Assembly: GCF_024166365.1 (NCBI RefSeq)
Contig: NC_064822.1
Span: forward strand, 102,544,823 to 102,608,822
Reading direction: 5' to 3'
From: Elephas maximus indicus
Taxonomy: Eukaryota > Chordata > Mammalia > Proboscidea > Elephantidae
DNA length: 64,000 bases
Part shown: piece after piece, positions 58,801 to 64,000 of the stretch
Position numbering within the stretch: the stretch's first letter is position 1
Layout: every line of letters begins with the position of its first letter
Program-made: the position numbers and the translations under genes
The notes under the pieces: model-generated
Databases searched by the model: none
Told to the model about the DNA's origin: nothing
The model's input: the letters and a program-made list of their open reading frames with translations, nothing else

Positions 58801-61800
58801 CCACGCCCCCGCCATCTGTCTCTAGGTCCTCAGCTGAGGGTATCTGCCGTAGTCGGGGCTTCTCACTCGGCTTGGCTGGCCTCTAGGGAAGGGAGATGCC
58901 TGGGCTGAGCAGCCACGCTGGAGTGAGGGGTGCAGGGTGGCAGGTGGTGGGCGGGCTAGGCGGCCACTTGTCTTGCTAGGACTCCAGCTTTGACCCCAGA
59001 GCTGCATTCTCTCTCTTGTCCTCCAGGGCCCTGCCCTCCCTAAGCCCCCCTTCCTCTTTCAGCTGCCAGAAGCCCGGTTAAGCACCCCCTCGCCAACTTC
59101 CCTACCCACTTTCCCTCACCTTGATCAGCTGGACGTGAGGTTTGAGCCGTTCCAGGCGGGGCTGCAGGGGGCCCAGCGGTGGGGGGGCAGTGGTGCTGGG
59201 GGGCAGGGGCTCTGAGCGGGTCCGGCTCAGTGGCCGGTGGAGGCCTGACCCGGAGAGCCGCTCGGTGGTCAGTAAGGACTGGGCCAAGTGGAAGGGCAGG
59301 GGCCCAAGCCCAGGCACTAGAAAGAATGGGGTCGGGGGCATAAGGAGGGAACTCTAGGGAGCAATGAAAGAAGCAAGGGCATGGGGGAGGGGGACAAAGC
59401 AGGGAGGTACCCAGGAGGGCAGGGAGCTGGAGAGCAGGCAAGAAGGACAGGCCCCTCCCCAAGCTTGGCCCTTAGCAGGGTACAAGGGCCCAGCCCCTTC
59501 ACCAAGAAGCAAGGGGACTCACCAGTCAGCAGCGGGGCATGAGAGACTGAGGGGTCTAGGAGGAGGATGGGCTGTAGGCGAGAGGGCAAGGTGCTCCCAA
59601 CTTCAGGCTCCAGGCCAGGAGGCAGGAAGAGGGGAGCATGGGGGCTCCCCAGAACCGGTCCCCGAGGACCCAGAGTTGGATGAGTCCTGCGGTCCCCATC
59701 AGCCTGGGGAAGAGGTGAGAAGCCATCACAGGAGGACAGTGCAGGAGGGAGACGAGCAGTAAAGGTGAATAGGGGCAGGTGGTGGGAAGGGAGTGAGTTG
59801 GGGGTGAAGAAGCTGCAGGAGCCTGGAGTCGGGGGAGGGGCACCCCGGCCACTCACCCTGGCAGGGGCGGGCAGCCCCAGCGTGATTGCGGGCAGCAAGG
59901 ACACTGTCGGCAAGGTGAATGGAGCCAGAGAGGTCTCCTGCAGCCGCAGCCACTGGGCCAAGAGCGCCTGCCACGGGGAGCAGGGCGAGGGGTCACCGCT
60001 CCCAGGCTGCTACCCCTGGGCATGCCTTCCCGGAACTCCCAGAGGCTCAAGGGGTGGGGGTCGGGGGGGTGGTTTGCAAAGCAAGAGCTGAGCCTCAGAC
60101 CTACTCGGGAGAGCCTAAACCCTGTGAGGCCTTACCTCAGAGCCCAGGACTGGGTTGGGGCCGTGCTCACTGTCGTTGGGGGAGCTGCACCCTGACGCGG
60201 GTGTGCTGCTGCTACTGGGGGATGAGTCTGGGGGTTAGGGAGAGGGGGGTGTGCAGTCAGAGGCCAGAGCCAGCCCCCTGGTCCTGGACATCCAGGAACA
60301 AGACCCCTGCCCCTATGGGCGGCCTCTGCTTCCTGCTTTCTTTCTTGAAAAGCAGGAAGAAAGCAGCCCCCGACTAGGCTACAGGGTGCCTTTGGACAGT
60401 TTTTGTAAAGGTGCCCCTTCTCCTGGACAGTTGTCAGCTTAGTCACAGAGCATGGCTGTGTTTTACCCCTAGCTCAGTCCCCTGGCCAGGAAGGAATCTA
60501 TGAGTAGGCCACACCCTGTACAACCTCACACAGGGCCCTGAGGAGGGGACCGCTGTCAGGGGGTGGGAGACCAGCCCCAAAGGGACAAGACCACCCAGCT
60601 TTAAGGATGTCACCCCCACCCGCCCTGCTGGCCCTCACCCCCGAGGGTCTCCGCTGGCCGCCTCCGCAGACTGGGTGGGGCACTCTCCTTCCGCAGCAGC
60701 GGATTCTTCCTTCTCTCCAGGGACTTCTTAGGCTTGTAGCGCAGCTTCAGGTTGGGCTCAGAGACTGTGGGGAGCACCAGCATTACTCAGGCCCTACCCT
60801 TCTCTCCTCTGCATTAGCCCCTCACACCCAGTCACCACTTCTGGGTTAAGGCAAGAGAAGGCAGAGGGGGAGAAAAAACCACAGCGTGCTGGCCTTTCCC
60901 AGGCCCAGCCCAGCCCTCCACACTCCTGACCTACTGTCCAAGGTCCTTCCTCTAAGCACCCACCTGTCTGTCCTGCTCACCTGTCTTACGCAGGGGGAAG
61001 TGCTCTGGGGGGTCACTGGGCAGGCTGGGAACAGGAGGCAGAAAACTGCTGAGCATGGTGCGGGTGGCTCTTTCTGTCTCCAAGGACTCGAGAGTTCTGT
61101 AAAGTGAGTGCCAAGGCTACTTCAGAGGGCAGGAACCCAGAGGCCTGCAGCCACCTCACTCTGCACAACCACCTTCATTAGTACCTCTTCTGCTCCAGGG
61201 CTCCTTCCTGAGCCTGGGCCCTGGAGACCCGCCTCCATAGTCACTGTCTCTGCCGGGTGGTGGGGGGTAGGTAGCAGAGGACAGGGTGGAGCAGCATGGG
61301 GCCAGCAGGAATGGGGCCATCTCCAGGTGACAACAGCAGGCCACCCACCCCTCCCAGCAGTGCAATCTACAGATCTCTGATCTAGGCAGAGAAGCCAGTG
61401 ACTCAGGGAGCCTAAGTCAGGGGCTAGACAGGGTGGGGACTCTGTTCCTCTCACAGGACAGGAACACACTCTAGGCACCGGGACATTTTTGTGTTTAGGG
61501 GTAGGTGTAAAGAGAGAAGGGACTCATAGAAAAAGGCCAGGGTGTGGTGTGTGTGTGTGTAGGGAGGAAGGCCTCACTGAAGAAAGAGAGAATTACAGGA
61601 GAGAAGGCTGGTGTCAGTTGGGAGAGGACTTGGGCGACATAATGTTTAGGAGTAAAGGAGAAGGGTTGGGTGATAAGCATCTGGGGAGGCAAAGGGGCAA
61701 ATGTGTGTGTGCTCACCAATATCCATAGGGAGGAAGGAGCATGGTGGGGATGCGAGGTAGCAGGAGGGAAGGGAGGGTACCTGTAGGGAATGCTGGGGCT

Positions 61801-62527
61801 ACTGGGATGGACTGTTCTCTCTAGGGCTGCCTGCTGTTTCTTCAGAATCACCTCCGCCAGCTTCTGCTTAACCACACTGCTGGCTATGGCACCTGCAGGG
61901 GAGGAGAATCACGAGCGGGCTGGGGTGGGTGGGTAGACTGGCTTCCTGGCACATTCTCTGCCCATTGCTCTGTCCACACCCCTAGTACGAGGTGTCCCAG
62001 GGACTCCGCAGGCAAGAGCCGAGCTGGAAGTGCCACCCCTCCTGTGAAGCTACACCCACATTCACAAGCAGAGCCTGCAGGCAGAGGGAGACCTGGTGGC
62101 CTTCGTGTAGGCACACTGTGACCCTCCCGCCCCCTCTGTGTCCCCCGTGCACACAGCTGCCGTCCTTACTCCGCTTGCTCTTGTCCTTATTGAGAAGCTG
62201 CCGCAGTTCTTGCTCCTGCTGCCCCACCTGCAACTCAGGCATCGGCGTGTCCATTGAGAGCTGTGGACAGAGTCGGCAGCGCGGGAAGGGACAAGGAGTT
62301 ACGGGGCTGAGACTAGGGTCCGGGAAGGCTGCAGGGAGGGGTGGGGGCTGACCGGTGTGCAGGATGTCTGCCTTTACCCTCAGGGGCTCCGCGGAGCGCT
62401 GCTGCTGCTGCTGCTGCAGGCCTGCTAGGAAGAGGTGATGGTGCAGGCGCTGTGAGTGCTGCAGGGCCAGCAGTGTGGGCTCCGGGGTGGGCTCCACTGG
62501 GGGCCGCTGGCCCACCCGCAGATCCAT
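46847..62527 (-). CDS. HDAC7: HDAC7, class IIa histone deacetylase, complete canonical CDS
   Basis: Signal-responsive co-repressor that binds MEF2 and shuttles between nucleus and cytoplasm; it acts in endothelium, thymocytes and muscle. Its 24 coding exons sum to 2877 nt (958 residues plus TGA) with every phase matching. The MEF2-binding helix is at residues 89-109 ([20 protein letters not shown]). The 14-3-3 phosphosites are Ser158, Ser184, Ser361 and Ser492. The deacetylase domain is at about 524-871, with His675/His676 and active-site zinc ligands Asp713, His715 and Asp807. The class IIa structural zinc ligands are Cys539, Cys541, His547 and Cys624. His849 replaces the tyrosine of class I enzymes, explaining the weak deacetylase activity known for the class. 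The start ATG at 62527 follows CAGCCC with G at +4. CAG tracts encode Q6 (38-43) and Q5 (456-460). Confidence 0.97.
47026..47164 (-). CDS. HDAC7: HDAC7 exon, residues 898-943
   Basis: [20 protein letters not shown] to SVGILAEE. The hydrophobic [14 protein letters not shown] is the likely export-signal region. Acceptor CCCCAG, donor AG|GTAATG. Confidence 0.95.
47640..47800 (+). repeat. MIR fragment in HDAC7 intron
   Basis: CTTCCACTTCCCCATCCACA and GACCTGGCACAGTGGAAGG resemble MIR in plus orientation. Confidence 0.55.
48363..48447 (-). CDS. HDAC7: HDAC7 exon, residues 870-897
   Basis: [20 protein letters not shown] to VIRVH. Acceptor CTGTAG, donor A|GTGAGT. Confidence 0.96.
48698..48831 (-). 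CDS. HDAC7: HDAC7 exon, class IIa His849
   Basis: Residues 825-869, [20 protein letters not shown] to ALLGNK. EGGHDL carries the class IIa histidine. Acceptor TCTAG, donor AAG|GTGAGC. Confidence 0.96.
48993..49191 (+). repeat. AfroSINE (tRNA-derived), full, in HDAC7 intron
   Basis: Perfect 13-bp flanking duplication ATGCCTCATTCAA (48980-48992 and 49192-49204). It is antisense to HDAC7 transcription and sits in older MIR-like DNA. Confidence 0.92.
49730..49848 (-). CDS. HDAC7: HDAC7 exon, zinc ligand Asp807
   Basis: Residues 785-824, [20 protein letters not shown] to [16 protein letters not shown] holds Asp807. Acceptor CACAG, donor T|GTAAGG. Confidence 0.96.
50139..50190 (+). repeat. GT microsatellite
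   Basis: GTGTGTGTGTGTATGTGTGT and following GTGTATGTGTAAGTG in an HDAC7 intron. Confidence 0.8.
51109..51206 (-). CDS. HDAC7: HDAC7 exon, residues 753-784
   Basis: [20 protein letters not shown] to EYLAAF. Acceptor TTTTAG, donor AG|GTATAT. Confidence 0.96.
51439..51558 (-). CDS. HDAC7: HDAC7 exon, zinc ligands Asp713 and His715
   Basis: Residues 713-752, [20 protein letters not shown] to GSGAADE. Acceptor CACAG, donor GAG|GTAGCT. Confidence 0.96.
51795..52005 (+). repeat. MIR
   Basis: TGTACTCTAGAGCTAACCTG, ATGTGACTGTGTACAAATTA, and GTCAGGATTAAATATATG in an HDAC7 intron. Confidence 0.65.
52120..52250 (-). repeat. MIR fragment
   Basis: CAACAGCCCTGTGAGGTGGG and CCATTTTCCACAGAAAAAAC, antisense MIR. 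Confidence 0.6.
52327..52414 (-). CDS. HDAC7: HDAC7 exon, residues 683-712
   Basis: [20 protein letters not shown] to ILIVDW. Acceptor TTTCAG, donor TGG|GTAGGT. Confidence 0.95.
52585..52640 (-). CDS. HDAC7: HDAC7 exon, catalytic HH motif
   Basis: [18 protein letters not shown], residues 665-682 with His675 and His676, plus AT of Met683. Acceptor TTCCAG, donor AT|GTAAGG. Confidence 0.95.
52870..53150 (-). repeat. MIR
   Basis: GTTTATTAAGCAACAACCAA, CCGTGCTAAGCACTTTTTAA and ACTTGTTGAAAGTCTCCTGG. An internal partial duplication makes it longer than one unit. Confidence 0.65.
53155..53400 (-). mobile_element. L1 3' end fragment
   Basis: TTTTTGTTGTTGTTGTTGAA, ACACCAATTCAACAATTTCT and CCCATTAACATAATCTCACT match the antisense elephant-type L1 3' end. 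Confidence 0.6.
53856..53963 (-). CDS. HDAC7: HDAC7 exon, residues 629-664
   Basis: [20 protein letters not shown] to KVASRELK, phase 0 at both ends. Acceptor CCACAG, donor AAG|GTAGGA. Confidence 0.95.
54465..54570 (+). repeat. Long purine-rich tract in HDAC7 intron
   Basis: Over 100 bases almost purely A and G on the plus strand (AGAAGAGAGAGAGAGAAAGA and similar). HDAC7 RNA would carry a long pyrimidine tract here, with no AG acceptor adopted by the canonical frame. Confidence 0.75.
55313..55362 (-). CDS. HDAC7: HDAC7 exon, residues 612-628
   Basis: [17 protein letters not shown]; Cys624 completes the structural zinc site. Acceptor CCACAG, donor GGG|GTAAGT. Confidence 0.94.
55624..55744 (-). 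CDS. HDAC7: HDAC7 exon, residues 572-611
   Basis: [20 protein letters not shown] to LDNGKLA. Acceptor CCTCAG, donor G|GTAGGA. Confidence 0.95.
55801..56090. repeat. 80-bp tandem repeat, about 3.5 units, includes a splice donor
   Basis: The ACCTCACGCT-type segment recurs at 55831, 55911, 55991 and 56071, exactly 80 bases apart. It is followed each time by a CCCTGGA-like segment and CTCCTTCCCCTCCATC. The last unit overlaps the 3' end and donor of the HDAC7 exon 56073-56206. Confidence 0.9.
56073..56206 (-). CDS. HDAC7: HDAC7 exon, start of deacetylase domain
   Basis: Residues 527-571, [20 protein letters not shown] to SQCE, with zinc ligands Cys539, Cys541 and His547. Its last bases and donor (GAG|GTGAGG) form the end unit of an 80-bp tandem array in the following intron. 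Confidence 0.95.
56810..57235 (+). mobile_element. Old L1 3' end fragment
   Basis: GGAACAATCTAAATGTTCAA, GGGTTATCTCTGGGTGGTGA and TTCTGTATTCTTCAAAATTT-like sequence are typical of the end of L1M 3'UTRs in plus orientation. Confidence 0.55.
57252..57428 (-). repeat. AfroSINE (tRNA-derived) in HDAC7 intron
   Basis: Begins with an A tract of about 18 bases, ends CCACCAGGGTTTCC, and is flanked by AACTAGTT on both sides (57240-57247 and 57430-57437). Confidence 0.88.
57445..57605 (+). repeat. MIR
   Basis: CCTAAGCCTTAGTCTCCCCA and GGTTGTGTGGATCAAATGAG, plus orientation. Confidence 0.6.
57684..57912 (-). CDS. HDAC7: HDAC7 exon, Q tract and Ser492 site
   Basis: Residues 451-526, [20 protein letters not shown] to TLPFTT. 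Five CAG codons follow [10 protein letters not shown] carries Ser492. Acceptor CCTCAG, donor G|GTAAAA. The open frame on both sides is intronic. Confidence 0.95.
58495..58560 (+). repeat. GT-rich microsatellite
   Basis: TATGTGTGCACATGTTTGTG through GTGTGTGTGTGTGTGTACAC in an HDAC7 intron. Confidence 0.8.
58709..58882 (-). CDS. HDAC7: HDAC7 exon, residues 393-450
   Basis: [20 protein letters not shown] to LQQHQQ, phase 0 at both ends. Acceptor CCTAG, donor CAG|GTATGA. Confidence 0.94.
59120..59316 (-). CDS. HDAC7: HDAC7 exon, Ser361 site
   Basis: Residues 327-392, [20 protein letters not shown] to [15 protein letters not shown] places the 14-3-3 serine at 361. Acceptor TCTAG, donor AAG|GTGAGG. 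Confidence 0.95.
59523..59703 (-). CDS. HDAC7: HDAC7 exon, residues 267-326
   Basis: [20 protein letters not shown] to SHAPLLT. Acceptor CCCAG, donor G|GTGAGT. Confidence 0.94.
59857..59967 (-). CDS. HDAC7: HDAC7 exon, residues 230-266
   Basis: [20 protein letters not shown] to GLPAPAR, phase 0 at both ends. Acceptor GGCAG, donor AGG|GTGAGT. Confidence 0.94.
60136..60227 (-). CDS. HDAC7: HDAC7 exon, residues 199-229
   Basis: Serine-rich [20 protein letters not shown] to VLGSE. Acceptor CCCCAG, donor GAG|GTAAGG. Confidence 0.94.
60639..60764 (-). CDS. HDAC7: HDAC7 exon, phosphosites and basic NLS region
   Basis: Residues 157-198. [20 protein letters not shown] holds Ser158 and a basic cluster; [12 protein letters not shown] holds Ser184. 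Acceptor CCACAG, donor G|GTGAGG. Confidence 0.95.
60981..61096 (-). CDS. HDAC7: HDAC7 exon, residues 118-156
   Basis: [20 protein letters not shown] to FPLRKT. Acceptor TTACAG, donor G|GTGAGC. Ends just before the Ser158 kinase site. Confidence 0.94.
61781..61892 (-). CDS. HDAC7: HDAC7 exon, MEF2-binding helix
   Basis: Residues 81-117, [20 protein letters not shown] and onward to SIPY. Acceptor TGCAG, donor G|GTACCC. Carries the amphipathic MEF2-interaction segment. Confidence 0.95.
62170..62260 (-). CDS. HDAC7: HDAC7 exon, residues 51-80
   Basis: [20 protein letters not shown] to KSKR, plus one base of Ser81. Acceptor CCACAG, donor A|GTAAGG. Confidence 0.95.
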
Positions 62528-62574
62528 GGGCTGAGGCTGGGGGCCTGGTGTGTCTGCGTGGGGCGTGAGGCGGC
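62378..62574 (-). CDS. HDAC7: HDAC7 first canonical coding exon, with in-frame 5' extension
   Basis: The ATG at 62527 starts residues 1-50 ([10 protein letters not shown] to SAEPLR). The exon extends to a CCACAG acceptor at 62575, and the 47 upstream bases stay open in frame (RLTPHADTPGPQPQP). This matches longer human isoforms that start in an upstream exon. Donor AGG|GTAAAG. Confidence 0.93.
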
Positions 62575-62641
62575 CTGTGGACAAAGAGGTCAAGGTCAGA
62601 CAGAAAGTTTGTGCGCAAGGAGTGTAGCTGCAGCCTAATCA

Positions 62642-64000
62642 GCCCCCTCAGGCTCAACAATGACAAGACACCCTCACAGAGCCTTCTCATTTAATCCCAG
62701 AGCATAGAACCGGTTTGTTCCGGTTCGAAACCCTGCTGAGAATTTGCATTTCCACCCCAGATCCACTGAATCAGATCTGACAGTTTAACAAGATCCCCAG
62801 GTGATTCTTGAGAACCACTGCTCTACTAGTGGCTCTTAGAATTTGGACCCTAATTAGCAGCATCAGCATCACCTGGGAACTCGTTAGAAAAGCAAATTCT
62901 CTGCAGGGGTTCAAACCGGACCGAACCAGTTCAAAGCCCTGTTTAATCCTCACTCTGATCCTGCAAGGAAGGTATTATCAATTCCGTTCCAGCCATGAGA
63001 AAGGAGTCATATGCACGGCACAAAGCTACCCTCTGTTGCTACTGGTGGTCAGGTTCAGCCTCCAGACTCCAAGCATAGTGCTTCCCCACTAAGCCTGGGG
63101 CTGAGGGCTTCACCTTGTGAGGGATTTGGTGATGGGCTATGGCCCTACCGGTTCACTCTGGGCCCTGCCCTCCCCAATCTCCCTGCCCCTGGAATTGGAG
63201 AATTTGGCTCAGCTGCTCTCTAACGAGCTGGGCTCAAAGGCAGCCATTTGGCAGGCAAACAGTCCTACTTTGTTCTGTCTCCAACTTTTATCCACCCCTC
63301 TCAGACTTGCCACACTCTATTCTGGGTCGTGGGATAAAAAAGTGATGCCTTAAACCTGTAGCCACCCTGGCCTACAACCCTGGGCCTGCTGAGCCCTGTT
63401 TGCAGTACAGGTTCCTCAGCTCACTGGGCCACACGGGCATAAAGTCTGCTTGCCAGGTCTGGGCCTAGCACAGTGAGGACCGCAGGGTCAGCTGCCCCTT
63501 CTCAAGTGTCCTTAGCACCCACGCCAGGCACACCCTGCCAAGGCTGTGGGTGCAAAGGCTATTTATAACTAGCTGCCAGAGCAGACTCTACGCCTGTGCA
63601 CTACACCAGGCCAGGCTGGGCTGAACAGCCAGAGATGTGCAAGACACTTAGAGGTAGGACCTTTGCAGGGGGGTCTCCTGGAGAAGGAGAGAGGTTAGGG
63701 TGGGAGCAGACTACCCTATGACAGGGAAAGCCTGAGAGGTGACCGGAGAGGCTGCCTTCAGCACTTCCAAAGCGAGGCATCCCCCAACAGGGCAGCCGTA
63801 GGCTGTTCTCTGGGCCTGGGTTGAGGGGCACTGGGAAAGTACCCTGGGAAAGCAAGCAGCACGCTAGTCAGGGAGTCAGGAAGTTCAGCATCCAGGCCCC
63901 ACTGAACATTATTAATCACAGTCTTAAGATTGTGGCATACGTGCATGAGTGTCTACAAAAGCCTTCCACTTCACCCCCATGACACCCTGGGAGCTAGGTA
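62642..64000. other. HDAC7 upstream intron DNA
   Basis: Apart from the MIR (about 62655-63040, split by the MITE), nothing recognised. No alternative HDAC7 first exon could be placed; those exons probably lie beyond the window. Confidence 0.5.
62698..62941. mobile_element. hAT-like MITE, copy B
   Basis: 244 bp from CAGAGCATAGAACCGGTTTG to CCAGTTCAAAGCCCTG. Flanked by a perfect 8-bp duplication TTTAATCC (62690-62697 and 62942-62949). Removing it rejoins an antisense MIR. Same inverted MER5-like interior as the copy at 42887. Confidence 0.82.

Noticed and set aside
1-64000. CRISPR arrays, operons, phage or insertion-sequence features
   Set aside because: Introns, SINEs, LINEs and CpG islands show vertebrate nuclear DNA. 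The only regular repeat is the 80-bp minisatellite, which has no spacers.

Overview
The window is nuclear DNA of a placental mammal. The repeats point to Afrotheria, most likely an elephant or close paenungulate. They include more than twenty copies of tRNA-derived AfroSINE-type elements and two about 3-kb RTE-clade LINEs of the elephant RTE1 type, whose tails are shared with the SINEs. L1, MaLR LTRs, MIR and L2 supply the older background. The species call rests on recognising these families from memory. There is no CRISPR array, operon or other prokaryotic feature.

Three protein-coding genes are recognisable, in the order RAPGEF3 (-), SLC48A1 (+), HDAC7 (-), which I recall as the human chromosome 12q13 order. 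RAPGEF3 (EPAC1, a cAMP-activated Rap exchange factor) enters from the left edge. Only its first seven coding exons are present (40-8132, residues 1-252), covering the N-terminus, the DEP domain and the approach to the cAMP-binding domain. SLC48A1 (HRG1, a lysosomal/endosomal haem transporter) is complete: three coding exons (36400-43633), 146 residues, behind a CpG island. HDAC7 (class IIa histone deacetylase) has its whole canonical reading frame, 24 coding exons (46847-62527, minus strand) giving 958 residues. Its 5' non-coding or alternative exons lie beyond the right edge.

Layout: 1-8.2 kb RAPGEF3; 8.3-9.0 kb a CpG-rich promoter region; 9-36.2 kb a gene-free block built largely of LINEs, SINEs and LTRs, often nested; 36.2-45.7 kb SLC48A1 with its 3'UTR; 45.7-62.6 kb HDAC7, meeting SLC48A1 tail to tail at a pair of opposed AATAAA signals four bases apart; 62.6-64 kb an upstream HDAC7 intron.

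The three genes do not form one pathway (cAMP/Rap signalling, haem transport, MEF2-dependent repression); they are linked by conserved synteny. The points most worth checking are an 80-bp tandem array that copies an HDAC7 splice donor into the following intron, two copies of an unassigned hAT-like MITE with clear 8-bp target duplications, a 153-bp hairpin of unknown family inside an L1, the compact bidirectional poly(A) region, and two CAG tracts that account for the whole length difference from human HDAC7 as I remember it. Exon boundaries were placed by hand from splice sites, reading phase and remembered human proteins. Repeat boundaries are approximate unless a target-site duplication is given.
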